In this document: positions 52,164 to 62,411 of the stretch, one piece after another | How the letters are laid out: each line of letters begins with the position of its first letter | How positions within the stretch are numbered: position 1 is the first letter of the stretch | Origin: Acidobacteriota bacterium | GTDB lineage: Bacteria > Acidobacteriota > Vicinamibacteria > Vicinamibacterales > Fen-181 | Length of the DNA stretch: 64,000 nucleotides | Reading direction: 5' to 3' | NCBI GenBank assembly: GCA_003170135.1 | Contig: PMZR01000013.1 | Span: forward strand, 1-64,000 | Made by a program: the position numbers and the translations under genes | The notes under the pieces: generated by a model | Databases searched by the model: none | What the model was told of the DNA's origin: nothing | The model's input: only the letters and a program-made list of their open reading frames with translations

Positions 52164-52732
52164 CCCTTCCCCCTGCCCTCCGACCATGAGAGACATTTCC
52201 CTCTGGTGGATCGGGGCGGATGCGGCCGATGGGCGTTTGCTGGCGTCGGTGCGTTCGGTCATCGAGCGGACGTTCGGGCGCACGGTCCACGTCTGGAGCG
52301 GTCGCGATCGCCCGGTGGACGCGTTCGATCCGCGCCGGCAGCAGCATTCGTCCACGCGCATCCTGCAGTGGCTGGTCGACCGCCGTCCGGAGGACGCCCA
52401 GAAGTTGCTGGCGGTCACCGACGTGGACCTGTTCATTCCGATCCTGACGTTCGTCTTCGGCGAGGCGCAGCTCGACGGCGCCGCGGCCATTGTCTCGACC
52501 GCCCGGCTGCGCACGAACCATGGCACGTCGAACCTGCGGCTGCTGACCGCGCGCCTGGCGAAGGAGTGCGTGCACGAACTCGGGCACACGTTCGGCCTGA
52601 TCCACTGCGATCAGCCCGGATGCGTCATGACGCGATCGGTCAACGTCCTCGACGTGGACGCCAAGACAGTGTTGTTGTGCGGGGATTGCTGGGCGCGCTA
52701 CCAGGACCTCGAGCGGGAAGGAAGAGGAGATC

Positions 52733-54124
<1,392 letters not shown>

Positions 54125-54152
54125 CGGAAGGCTTCGGGCTTCGGCCGTACTC

Positions 54153-54232
54153 GTGCGAAGTGCGGAGTGCGGAGTGCGGGGTGCGAAGTGCGGTGCGACC
54201 TGCGACGTGCGGTGCTGCCTGCGGCGTGCGGT
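54153..54232. repeat. 7-bp tandem repeat array (GTGCGAA type)
   Basis: GTGCGAA, GTGCGGA, GTGCGGA, GTGCGGG, GTGCGAA, GTGCGGT, then decayed units. It begins 28 bases after the regulator stop and ends 4 bases before the lipoprotein gene's stop on the other strand. The word is the same as the left arm at 52025. Confidence 0.8.
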
Positions 54233-54235
54233 ACA

Positions 54236-54736
54236 TCACTTCGGCTCTGGTGCCACCCTCGTCAGAGGGGTCCACACTTCGAGGAACCGCGCGCCCTCCT
54301 GCGTGACACGGATGGCGTTCGCCTGACCGCACACGCTGTGGTTGACGCCGCCCTCCGCCACAGATATGCACAAGTCGTCGTCGTCGCTCCGCACCTCCAC
54401 AAGTCCGTTCGGCACAACCGCAGAGATTCGTTGGGGGAGCTCGTTAAACCGTACGCGTCTGACGGCCTCAACAACGTCGCGCCAGCGGCCTGCGTCGATA
54501 TCATAACGGCGTCGGTACTGCCTCGGCTTGATGCAGGTGTCGTTGACCTCTTGCCACGCCTCTCGTGACGTCACGGACAGCGTCCACCCAGGACCGCAGT
54601 GCACCGTTCGACGAGCCTCGACGCGCACCGGCTCCAAGCGCGGCGGCGTGCAGCAACACAGCACGAGGACGAGCGGAATCGTCTTCCACGAGGGCGCGGA
54701 CTCGAACTTTCGTGCATTACGCATAATGAGAGGCAT
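54236..54736 (-). CDS. Putative lipoprotein
   Basis: A 166-residue protein whose N-terminus (MPLIMRNARKFESAPSWK, then TIPLVLVLCCCTPP) has a lipobox (VLVLC). The mature part has two further cysteines (CGPGW, CIKP, LCISV) and no recognised domain. No ribosome site is convincing and codon use is less regular than in the neighbours, so the gene may be foreign or decaying. Confidence 0.55.
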   Translation of the reverse strand: MPLIMRNARKFESAPSWKTIPLVLVLCCCTPPRLEPVRVEARRTVHCGPGWTLSVTSREAWQEVNDTCIKPRQYRRRYDIDAGRWRDVVEAVRRVRFNELPQRISAVVPNGLVEVRSDDDDLCISVAEGGVNHSVCGQANAIRVTQEGARFLEVWTPLTRVAPEPK

Positions 54737-54838
54737 GGTGTTCACTCGAGTGGAGCAATCGGCGACGGGGTTCGGCCGATAGCGGCAAGCGCCCAGTCGG
54801 CCCGAGCTTCGAACGATGGCCAACCGCCCACTCGGGCA

Positions 54839-55170
54839 TCAGGCTGTGGTCTCCGGCTTCGCGTTCGTCACCGTCAGCACCTGGCCGGCTGCATTGTAGA
54901 CGAAGGTCGTCGTCTGGCCTGCGGCACCCGTCACGGTCTGCGGCTGGTGCTGCGTCGTGTAGCCGCTGTATGAGGCCAGCAGGTCGGTGGCCGTGCCGCT
55001 GAGCTGACCAACTTCCAGTAGGTCGCTGCCGTTGACGGCGCAGCTGTAGGTCGCCTGCCGGCCGACCGGGTCCGTGTGGCTCACCACCAAGCCCGCCGTG
55101 TTGTAGGTCGTCTCCGTCACCTGCGATGTCCCGTCGTCCAGCACCCGCCCGCCCCGGCTCAGCTCGCGCC
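54839..55170 (-). pseudogene. RHS/YD-repeat protein fragment
   Basis: About 110 codons with clear YD-repeat units: TETTYNTAGLVVSHTDPVGR, ATDLLASYSGYTTQHQ and TTTFVYNAAGQVLTVTNAKP. It has no start, runs upstream into the heptad array, and stops with no C-terminal core or toxin. Full RHS proteins exceed 1000 residues, so this is a relic. Confidence 0.7.
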
Positions 55171-55186
55171 ATGTGCCAATGCAGCC

Positions 55187-55340
55187 GTGCAGTGTGCGAA
55201 GTGCGGTGCAGGTGCCAGGTGCCAAGTGCGCGCAACGTGCGACGCGGCGGGGCGTACAAGCCGCGCGCGGCACTCCGCACCACGCACGCACGTCGCACCC
55301 GCGCACTTTGCACCGCACTTCGCACTTCGCACACCGCACC
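55187..55340. repeat. Two-armed 7-bp tandem repeat array (GTGCGNN / CCGCACT)
   Basis: Left arm: GTGCAGT, GTGCGAA, GTGCGGT, then CCAGGTG-type units. Right arm 55271-55340: CACTCCG, CACCACG and onward to TCGCACT, TCGCACA, CCGCACC. It directly replaces the 5' part of the RHS relic. The next 340 bp lead to the redox operon and include the palindrome GGCGATCGCC at 55517-55526. Confidence 0.75.
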
Positions 55341-55640
55341 GAGCACCACCTTCCGCCCGCCCGAGCGGCGGCAAGCCGAGCGTCCCGTCGCGGCACGACT
55401 CGGCGCGCGCCCGACGATTTGACCGGCCACGGCGGTCCTGTTGAAAACCTCCCCACGCCGCAGAAATTCTCCACAATCTCCCAGACCGCACTTTTTCTAA
55501 CGATTCCTCCGGTTTAGGCGATCGCCGCACGATCGCCCGTTGAATCTTTCAGCACAAGGTCCGAAACGCCGCGTGCCGGCGCAGGTCCACCGACGCCGCA
55601 AGCGCCACTGCCGCAATGACTTGCGCGTTCCGGCCGCGTG

Positions 55641-55656
55641 TGGCCCGGACCTTGCC
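55641..55656 (+). promoter_or_regulatory. Sigma-54 promoter of the NrfD/Fe-S redox operon
   Basis: TGGCCCGGACCTTGCC matches TGGCACG-N4-TTGCW at all but two positions, including both invariant dinucleotides. Transcription would start near 55667, 18 bases before the ATG at 55685. The palindrome GGCGATCGCC about 120 bp upstream, followed by CGATCGCC, could bind the activator. Confidence 0.7.
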
Positions 55657-55684
55657 CTACAGGGCGGCGACAAGAGAAACGCAT

Positions 55685-55927
55685 ATGTCCTGTCCATATC
55701 TCAAAGAAGTCGTGATGTTGTTCTGCCAGGCGTACCCGGTGAAGAAGATGGTCCCGCTCGACCGGCTGGCGAGCGCGGATCCGTGCCTGGGCAAGGACTT
55801 CTCGAAGTGCCAGATGTTCACGGAGCTCATCGCGCGGCTGCAGGCCGCCGAGGAGATGCCGGGCCGGCCGGCGTGCGGGGGCGCCGCGGGGTGCGCGGCC
55901 GCCGCCAATAAGGAGGTGCCGCGATGA
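55685..55927 (+). CDS. Small cysteine-rich protein heading the redox operon
   Basis: An 80-residue soluble protein with six or more cysteines: MSCPYLKEVVMLFCQAYPVK, DPCLGKDFSKCQMF and CGGAAGC. The N-terminal block is conserved, as far as I recall, in small proteins next to Fe-S/NrfD-type complexes. It may carry a metal centre or help assembly. It overlaps the next small gene by 4 bases. Confidence 0.75.
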   Translation: MSCPYLKEVVMLFCQAYPVKKMVPLDRLASADPCLGKDFSKCQMFTELIARLQAAEEMPGRPACGGAAGCAAAANKEVPR

Positions 55928-56004
55928 TCGCCGCGCCATTGCTCGCGTTGTGGGGCCTGATTCTCATCGGCCTCTCGGCCGCGACAGCCCGCTGGCTCGC
56001 GTAG
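55924..56004 (+). CDS. 26-residue single-helix membrane peptide
   Basis: ATG overlapping the previous TGA, with AAGGAGG 7 bases upstream; it reads MIAAPLLALWGLILIGLSAA then TARWLA and stop, one membrane helix. The strong ribosome site and coupling argue that it is a real small subunit of the complex. It is too short for ordinary gene finders. Confidence 0.6.
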   Translation: MIAAPLLALWGLILIGLSAATARWLA

Positions 56005-56030
56005 CCGGCTGCCCTCGGGGGAGATCGAAC

Positions 56031-56939
56031 ATGTCACTGAGCCGACGGAAATTCCTGAAACTTGCCGGAGCGGCCGGCGCCGCAGGCGCCGCGCTGGCGC
56101 CGCACGCAGCGCACGCCTCGACGGTGGTCGCGAGCGGACGCGGACGCGGCCTGCTCATCGACACCACGCGCTGCGTCGGATGCCGCGCGTGCGAGGCGGC
56201 CTGCAGCGAGAAGAACGGCCTGCCGGAGCCCGCGCTTTCGGGCGATGCGCGCGTCTTCGACGTGAAGCGCACCACCGCGCCGCAGGCCTTCACGGTCGTC
56301 AATCGCTACGCAAATCCGAACAACGCGTCCGAGCCGCGCTACGTCAAGACGCAGTGCATGCACTGTGTCGAGCCCGCGTGCGCGTCGGCGTGCCCGGCCA
56401 AGGCGCTCGAGAAGACCGCCAGCGGTCCGGTCGTCTATCACCAGGAGCGCTGCCTCGGGTGCCGCTACTGCATGGTGGCGTGCCCGTTCGGCGTGCCGCA
56501 GTTCGAATACGAGAAGGCCGCGCCCTACATCCGCAAGTGCTCGTTCTGCGCCGACCGCCAGGCCGCCGGCAAGCTGCCGGCCTGCGCCGACACGTGTCCG
56601 AGCGGCGCGCTGCAGTTCGGCGACCGCGCCAACCTCCTCGAGGAAGCGCGCACGCGCATCTACCAGAACCCCGACAAGTACGTGCATCACGTCTTCGGCG
56701 AAACCGAGGCGGGCGGCACCAGCGTCCTCTACATCACCGACGTGCCGTTCGAGCGTCTCGGGTTCCGCACCAGCGTCGGATCCACGTCGTATCCGGCGAT
56801 GACCCAGACGGCGCTCTCGGCCGTCCCGTTCATCCTCACACTCTGGCCGCCCGTGCTGATGGGGCTCTATGCCATCAACAAGCGGCACGACGCGGCATCC
56901 CGGGGGACCACCGGAGAAAACGAGTCGCACGATGAATAA
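56031..56939 (+). CDS. Tat-exported 4Fe-4S ferredoxin subunit (HybA-like)
   Basis: A 302-residue protein with a twin-arginine signal (SRRKFLKLAG, residues 4-13) and four cysteine clusters: C48-x2-C-x2-C-x3-C, C109-x2-C-x4-C-x3-C, C141-x2-C-x2-C-x3-C and C170-x2-C-x11-C-x3-C, enough for four 4Fe-4S clusters. A C-terminal helix (AVPFILTLWPPVLMGLYAI) anchors it to the membrane. It pairs with the NrfD subunit in the next gene. Confidence 0.92.
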   Translation: MSLSRRKFLKLAGAAGAAGAALAPHAAHASTVVASGRGRGLLIDTTRCVGCRACEAACSEKNGLPEPALSGDARVFDVKRTTAPQAFTVVNRYANPNNASEPRYVKTQCMHCVEPACASACPAKALEKTASGPVVYHQERCLGCRYCMVACPFGVPQFEYEKAAPYIRKCSFCADRQAAGKLPACADTCPSGALQFGDRANLLEEARTRIYQNPDKYVHHVFGETEAGGTSVLYITDVPFERLGFRTSVGSTSYPAMTQTALSAVPFILTLWPPVLMGLYAINKRHDAASRGTTGENESHDE

Positions 56940-58194
56940 CCGCGCCGACGCCGGACTCCGGTCCGCGGACTTCCCTGCTCCTCTGTCGCTGCGCGCCCCG
57001 GGCGCGTGGATCGCCGACACGCTGTTCATGGGACTGACCCCGCGCGCTTACGTCCGCTCGCTCTTCACGCCGTTCAATCTCATTGCGACCCTCATCCTGG
57101 CGTCCGGCATCCCCGTCATCATCTATCGCTTCGTGTACGGTCTGGGCGCGGCGACGAACCTGTCGCAGGCCAACCCGTGGGGACTCTGGATCGGCCTCGA
57201 CGTCCTGAGCGGCGTCGCGCTGGCCGCCGGCGGATTCACGCTGGCCGCCACCGTCTACATCTTCGGCCTGAAGCAGTACCACGCCGTGGTCCGCCCGGCC
57301 GTCCTCACCGGCTTCCTCGGTTACGCCTTCGTCGTCGTCGGGCTGCTTGTCGATCTCGGCCGGCCGTGGAAACTGCCGGTCCCGATTGTCTACAGCTACG
57401 GGACGACGTCGGTGATGTTCGAGGTGGCGTGGTGCGTGTGCCTCTACAACGTCGTGCTGTTCCTCGAGTTCGCGCCCGCGGCGCTCGAGTGGCTGGGGCT
57501 GCGCAAGGCGCGGGAATGGGCCGTGCGCATGACGATCGGCCTGACGGTGTTCGGCGTGATGCTCTCGACCCTGCACCAGTCGTCGCTCGGGGCGCTCTTC
57601 CTGCTGACGCCGACCAAGATGCACCCGCTCTGGTACTCGCCGTTCATCCCGATCTACTTCTTCGTGTCGGCGGTCATCGCGGGCCTCAGCATGGTGATCG
57701 TCGAGAGCAGCCTGTCGCATCGGATCTTCCGCAGCCAGATCGACCCGACCGGGCACGTGGACGTCGATCGCCTCACGCTCGGCCTGGCGCGGGCCGCGTC
57801 GATCGTGCTCTTCGCGTACTTCTTCATCCGGCTGCAGGGGCTGGCCGACAGCCAGAACTGGGCGCTGCTCAATACGCCCTACGGCTACTGGTACCTGTTC
57901 GAGATGCTCGGCTTCATCCTGCTGCCCTGCCTGGTCTACGCGTTCGGCGTGCGCTATCGCAAGCCGGCGCTCGTGCGCGCGACGGCCGCCTGGACGGTGC
58001 TCGGCGTCGTCGTCTATCGGCTGAACATCTCGGTGGTCGCGATGAACTGGAACATGGCAAACCGGTACGTGCCCAGCTGGATGGAGGTGCTCACCTCGGT
58101 CACCATCATCACGATCGGCGTGCTCACGTTCCGCTGGATCGTGAACCGGATGCCGGTGCTGCGCGAACACCCGGCTTATCACGAGACCTACTAA
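56932..58194 (+). CDS. NrfD/HybB-type membrane quinone-interacting subunit
   Basis: A 420-residue protein with about ten membrane helices of the NrfD/PsrC/HybB family. It binds menaquinone and exchanges electrons with the Fe-S subunit. Conserved-looking features are GLWIGLDVLSGVALAAGGFT and TLHQSSLGALFLL. It overlaps the Fe-S gene by 8 bases. No catalytic molybdopterin or hydrogenase subunit follows, unlike in classical complexes. Confidence 0.92.
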   Translation: MNNRADAGLRSADFPAPLSLRAPGAWIADTLFMGLTPRAYVRSLFTPFNLIATLILASGIPVIIYRFVYGLGAATNLSQANPWGLWIGLDVLSGVALAAGGFTLAATVYIFGLKQYHAVVRPAVLTGFLGYAFVVVGLLVDLGRPWKLPVPIVYSYGTTSVMFEVAWCVCLYNVVLFLEFAPAALEWLGLRKAREWAVRMTIGLTVFGVMLSTLHQSSLGALFLLTPTKMHPLWYSPFIPIYFFVSAVIAGLSMVIVESSLSHRIFRSQIDPTGHVDVDRLTLGLARAASIVLFAYFFIRLQGLADSQNWALLNTPYGYWYLFEMLGFILLPCLVYAFGVRYRKPALVRATAAWTVLGVVVYRLNISVVAMNWNMANRYVPSWMEVLTSVTIITIGVLTFRWIVNRMPVLREHPAYHETY

Positions 58195-58210
58195 GGGGCG
58201 GAGAACAGCG

Positions 58211-58975
58211 ATGAATCCTCATGACTTCATGACCATGCACGCGGCGAAGACGGTCGAATACCTGATCGCCGTCAGTTACCTGCTGCTCTTCATTCCCTTC
58301 TGGCGGTTCGTGAACGGGCCGGCGGAACCGGCCGTGGCGCCGGCACACGCCGCCAGGCACGTGGCGATCAAGGATTGGTTCGCCGCGCCGGAGGGGCTCT
58401 TCTATCATCCGGGACATGCGTGGCTGCGCGTCGAGAGTGCCGACACCGTCACCGTCGGCTTCGACGACTTCGCCGGCAAGCTGGTGGGCGCGCCGTCGGG
58501 CATCACGCTCCCCGCGCTCGGCGCGACGCTCGCGCAGGGCGTCCCGGCGTGGGCGTTACTCGCCGACGGCAAGGCCATCGCCATGCTGTCGCCGGTTGAC
58601 GGCACCGTCGTCGCGGTCAACGACCAGGCCAGCCGGCGGCCAGCGCTCGCGCACGAGCGGCCGTACGCCGACGGATGGCTGCTGAAGGTGCAGAGTGCGC
58701 GGCTGGCCGCGAACCTCAAGCAGCTGCTGACCGGGCGCACGGCGCGCCGGTGGATGGACGATCTGACCGACGGGCTGCGCGGCGACCTGACTCCTGCGCT
58801 CGGCCAGCTCGCCGAGGATGGCGGCGTCGTCATTGACGGCCTGGCCCGGGCCCTCGAACCGGACAGCTGGGACCAGGTGGCCCGGCGCTTCTTCCTGACA
58901 GACGATGGCGACGTGCGGCCCGGCGCTCCCGATGCGGCGCCCGCGTTGGCGAGCAAGGGAGGCAATCATGTGTAA
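58211..58975 (+). CDS. Membrane-anchored GcvH-like protein with candidate lipoyl lysine
   Basis: A 254-residue protein. One helix (TVEYLIAVSYLLLFIPFWRFV) precedes a GcvH-like domain: FYHPGHAWLRVESADTVTVG then FDDFAGKLVG, and ADGKAIAMLSPVDGTVVAVN. K121 occupies about the place of the lipoylated lysine of glycine-cleavage H protein. A helical C-terminal extension (about residues 160-254) is added. Classical GcvH is soluble, 130 residues, and no glycine-cleavage genes are near. It may be a swinging electron carrier on the membrane. Confidence 0.8.
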   Translation: MNPHDFMTMHAAKTVEYLIAVSYLLLFIPFWRFVNGPAEPAVAPAHAARHVAIKDWFAAPEGLFYHPGHAWLRVESADTVTVGFDDFAGKLVGAPSGITLPALGATLAQGVPAWALLADGKAIAMLSPVDGTVVAVNDQASRRPALAHERPYADGWLLKVQSARLAANLKQLLTGRTARRWMDDLTDGLRGDLTPALGQLAEDGGVVIDGLARALEPDSWDQVARRFFLTDDGDVRPGAPDAAPALASKGGNHV

Positions 58976-59318
58976 GCGGAACTGGACGATCGGGATCGCG
59001 GCAATCATTCTCGCCGTCGGCCTGGGCGGCGCGGCGCTCGCGCAGAACCTGCCGAAACTGCCGGACCAGCTGACGCTGCGGCAATCGCCCGGCAGCCCGG
59101 GCCCGGTGACCTTCCTGCACGCCAGTCACATGGGCGACAGGCCGGATTGCACGCGGTGCCACCCGAAGTTGTTCAGCATCATGAAACAGGGCGCCGGCAC
59201 CACCGCCGCGCGCCGGATCACGCATGCGGACATGGAGAAGGGACGACAGTGCGGCGCCTGCCACGATGGCAAGACGGCCTTCGGACGCGACGATTGCACG
59301 GCGTGCCATAGACAGTAG
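58968..59318 (+). CDS. Triheme cytochrome c (c7/c3-like)
   Basis: A 116-residue periplasmic protein with a signal peptide (TIGIAAIILAVGLGGAALA) and three haem sites: C61-TRC-H65, C95-GAC-H99 and C110-TAC-H114. Additional histidines (H51, H54, H86) fit bis-His ligation as in cytochrome c7. It is the likely periplasmic electron carrier for the Fe-S/NrfD complex. Overlaps the previous gene by 8 bases. Confidence 0.88.
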   Translation: MCKRNWTIGIAAIILAVGLGGAALAQNLPKLPDQLTLRQSPGSPGPVTFLHASHMGDRPDCTRCHPKLFSIMKQGAGTTAARRITHADMEKGRQCGACHDGKTAFGRDDCTACHRQ

Positions 59319-59325
59319 TGGAAAA

Positions 59326-59367
59326 AGGCTTAGGGCTTAAGACTCAGGGCTTAGGATTGGGACTTGA
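59326..59367. repeat. 7-bp tandem repeat array (GGGCTTA type)
   Basis: AGGCTTA, GGGCTTA, AGACTCA, GGGCTTA, GGATTGG, GACTTGA. It begins 8 bases after the triheme cytochrome stop and lies inside the redox operon, before the second GcvH-like gene. Confidence 0.7.
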
Positions 59368-59380
59368 AAGGGGCAACATC

Positions 59381-60091
59381 ATGAACGCCCTGTTCTCGAT
59401 TATCCAGACGATCGGCATCTTCCTCGCGGGGCTCGTCGTCCGCTTCGGACTGCTCGTCGCCGTGCTGCTCGTCCTGACGGCGATCTTCCTGGTGGGCCTG
59501 GGCATCGTGCGCCTGGCCGGCGCGTTGCGCCGCCGCGTCCTGGGATTGAGCGTCGCCGATGGCGTGTCGTGGAAGCGCCAGGGCTACTACGCTCCGGGCC
59601 ACACCTGGGTCGCGTCGGTCAGGGGCCAGGCCGCGATTCGCGTCGGCTTCGACGATGTCGCCCAGCACGTGCTCGGCCACGTCACAGCCGTCACCTTTCC
59701 ATCGCCGGGCACGAAGGTCCAGGAAGGAGAGCCGCTCGCCGAGGTGACCTGCGCCAACGGACGCGCCGTCATTCCGGCGCCCGCGGGCGGCACCGTACTG
59801 GCGTTCAACAACGCGGTCATCGACGATCCGACGCTCATCCATCGCGATCCGTACCGGCGAGGCTGGCTCGTCTCGCTCGAACCGGCCAACACTGCCTACA
59901 CGCGACTGCTCTGGGGCGACGCGGCGAAGCGATGGCTGCGCGAGGAATCGAATCGCTGGTCGCGCGTCCTGGAAGAGCAACTGCAGCTCCACGCGGCCGA
60001 CGGTGGCGAACTCACGGCGCCCGGCGCCTCGCTGCTCAACGCCGAGCAGTGGAATGCCACGGTGCGGTCGTTCCTCAAGACGGAGGGCTAA
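59381..60091 (+). CDS. Membrane-anchored GcvH-like protein lacking the lipoyl lysine
   Basis: A 236-residue protein with one long N-terminal hydrophobic stretch (residues 8-48, probably two helices) and a GcvH-like fold (YYAPGHTWVASVRGQAAIRV, GFDDVAQHVLG; EPLAEVTCANGRAVIPAPAGG). The position of the modified lysine is R128, so it cannot be lipoylated there. It shares the C-terminal helical extension of its partner at 58211. It is probably a structural paralogue in the same complex. Confidence 0.75.
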   Translation: MNALFSIIQTIGIFLAGLVVRFGLLVAVLLVLTAIFLVGLGIVRLAGALRRRVLGLSVADGVSWKRQGYYAPGHTWVASVRGQAAIRVGFDDVAQHVLGHVTAVTFPSPGTKVQEGEPLAEVTCANGRAVIPAPAGGTVLAFNNAVIDDPTLIHRDPYRRGWLVSLEPANTAYTRLLWGDAAKRWLREESNRWSRVLEEQLQLHAADGGELTAPGASLLNAEQWNATVRSFLKTEG

Positions 60092-60258
60092 GGCCGCGAA
60101 CAGATCCTCGCCTCGACAGCACCTCGCTCGATCTCAACAGCGTGTGGTACGGGCTTTGATGCTACCCGGACCAATCGTCTGGCCCAGGTAATCCGTAGCT
60201 CAAACCCGTGCCCGGCGTGGAATCGTTGCCTGCGCCGGGCTCAGTCGAGGTGTCCTTC

Positions 60259-61377
60259 ATGAGAATCGCGCTCGTTGCTCCTCCGTTCATCCCCGTGCCG
60301 CCGCGCCGCTACGGCGGCACCGAGCTCTTCATCGCCCACCTGGCGCACGGCCTTCATCGCCTCGGCCACGACGTCATCGTGTACGCGAACGGGGAATCGC
60401 GCCTGAGGTGCGAGGTCCGGTCGCTCTACCCGCGAGGCGAATGGCCGGTCCGATCCGACATCAACACCAATCTCAAGGACCTCAATCACACCGCGTGGGC
60501 GTGCGCCGACGCGGCCGGGTGTGTGGATATCATTCACCTGAACAACTCGCCCGGCCTGGCCTTCTCGCGCCTGCTTGCCGAGCCGATCGTTTATACGATT
60601 CATCACGCAAAGGAGCAGGCGCTTTCCGACTTCTACGCGTGCTATCCCGACGTCACCTACGTGACGATCAGCCGGTTCCAGCGAACGCTCGAGACGATGC
60701 CGAAGATGCTGCCGATTCACCACGGCCTCGACCTGGACCGTTACCCGCTGGTCGAACGCAAGCAGCCGTACCTCAGCTTCCTGGGACGCATCGCGCCCGT
60801 GAAGGCTCCGCACCTGGCGATCGAAGTGGCCCGGCGGGCCGGGATTCCGCTCAAGATCGCGGGCGAGGTGCAGCCGCTGTACCGTGACTATTGGGAAGCG
60901 ATGGTCAAGCCGGAGGTGGACGGCGACTTCATCGAATTCGTGGGCGAGGCCGACCATGCGACGAAGGTCGAGCTGCTCGGCAATTCGCAGGCGATGCTTT
61001 TCCCGATCCAGTGGAACGAACCGTTCGGGCTCGTCATGATCGAGGCAATGGCGTGTGGAACGCCGGTCGTGGCTCTACCGGGAGGGTCGGTGCCCGAGGT
61101 CGTGAGCGATGGTGTCAGCGGCTGGGTGTGCCGCGATGTCGAAGAAATGGCGACGCGCGCCCGCGATCTGCGGATCACCGCCGCATCGTGCCGGCAGCAC
61201 GTCGCGGAGAATTTCTCCCTGGATCTGATGGTGCGGCGCTACGAAGCGGTCTACAAGGTCGCGATCGCCGAGCGCCAGGCGCTTCGCCGGCCTGCGCCCC
61301 GATCGGCCCGCCAGGCGCAACCGGAGGTCGTCGATCGGCCGATCGTGCCGGTCACGGACACGCTGCCCGTGCAGTAG
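60259..61377 (+). CDS. Glycosyltransferase family 4 protein
   Basis: A 372-residue GT-B enzyme. N-terminal MRIALVAPPFIPVPPRRYGG with the glycine loop GGTELFIAHLAHGL; the C-terminal nucleotide-sugar site is FGLVMIEAMACGTPVVALPG (acidic E-x7-E pattern). It probably adds a sugar to a surface glycan or a small compound. The start at 60259 gives the usual MRI start. It stands alone after the redox operon. Confidence 0.88.
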   Translation: MRIALVAPPFIPVPPRRYGGTELFIAHLAHGLHRLGHDVIVYANGESRLRCEVRSLYPRGEWPVRSDINTNLKDLNHTAWACADAAGCVDIIHLNNSPGLAFSRLLAEPIVYTIHHAKEQALSDFYACYPDVTYVTISRFQRTLETMPKMLPIHHGLDLDRYPLVERKQPYLSFLGRIAPVKAPHLAIEVARRAGIPLKIAGEVQPLYRDYWEAMVKPEVDGDFIEFVGEADHATKVELLGNSQAMLFPIQWNEPFGLVMIEAMACGTPVVALPGGSVPEVVSDGVSGWVCRDVEEMATRARDLRITAASCRQHVAENFSLDLMVRRYEAVYKVAIAERQALRRPAPRSARQAQPEVVDRPIVPVTDTLPVQ

Positions 61378-61423
61378 CAAAATAGGGTCGGGAGCATTCT
61401 CTCGGAGCGAGGTGGGTCAGGGC

Positions 61424-62411
61424 ATGCCCGCAACGAAGCGGCCGCACGTGAAGGGCGAGAATCGACGAGCGCAGGCGCGCGTCGAAATGGGCGCGGTGCC
61501 CGCCGACGCGCTCGACACACGTTTCCCGCCCATCGACTTGCCCGTCACGCCACCGGTTGAGCCGCTGGACGCCGTCTCCCTCGAGTTTCGTGCTCGACGG
61601 CGAGATTGTCATCGAAGTCGGCGGCGGGCTCTCCTTCGATCAGCTCCTGCAGCCAATTCATCCCGCCGAGAGCCGCGTGCGCAAACTTGCCGCAGAGGCG
61701 CCAGCCACCCTGCTGGCCTTTGACCTGCTCGTTGACGCCCGCGCCACCAACCTGATGCCCCACGCGCTCGGCGAGCGGCGCCGGCACCTGGAACAGTTCT
61801 TCGCCCGTCTGAACGCCACCTCGCGGCTGTACCTGTCCCCGGCGACGATCGATCACACCGTTGCGACGAAATGGATGCGGACGCTGGTCGGACACGGACT
61901 GGACGGCGTCGTCGCCAAGCGCATCGACGCGGCCTACGTGCCCGGCGATCGCCGATCGATGGTCAAGGTCAAGCCGGCGCGCACGGCGGACTGCGTCGTC
62001 GGCGGCTTCCGGTACGACGCGACGCGCACGCGCGTCGTGTCGCTGCTGCTCGGCCTGTACGACGACGCGGGCCTGCTCGATCACGTCGGGTTCGCGGCAA
62101 GCTTCACCGACGCCGATCGTCGCGCGCTCAAAACCATCGTCGAGCCGCTGCGCGGCGGGACGGGCTTCACGGGGCGCGCGCCGGGCGGTCCGAGCCGGTG
62201 GAGTCGCGGCGCTTCCACCGCATGGGAGCCGCTCCGCCCATCGCTCGTCTGCGAAGTAGCGTTCGATCATTTCTCGGGTTACCGGTTCCGGCATGGAACG
62301 ACGTTGATCCGCTGGCGGCCCGACAAACGACCGGAGGCCTGCACGTTCACGCAGGTCGCGCCGCCGCACTGGTCGGGCGGTCTCGAGCGTCTGCTGGCCG
62401 CCACCCGGTAG
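61424..62411 (+). pseudogene. ATP-dependent DNA ligase, internally deleted
   Basis: Two pieces in different frames. The first (61424 to about 61570) ends in PIDLPVTPPVEPL, the usual ligase front. The second (from about 61580) resumes at FVLDGEIVIEVGGGLSFDQL and runs through GLDGVVAKRIDAAYVPGDRR (motif IV-like), MVKVKPARTADCVVGG (motif V) and the OB-fold to 62411. About 80 codons with the adenylated lysine motif (KxDG) are missing and the frame shifts. In this state it cannot act as a ligase. Confidence 0.75.

Noticed and set aside
58211-58975. Glycine cleavage H protein
   Set aside because: It has a membrane helix and C-terminal extension, sits in a redox operon, and no gcvT or gcvP is in the window.
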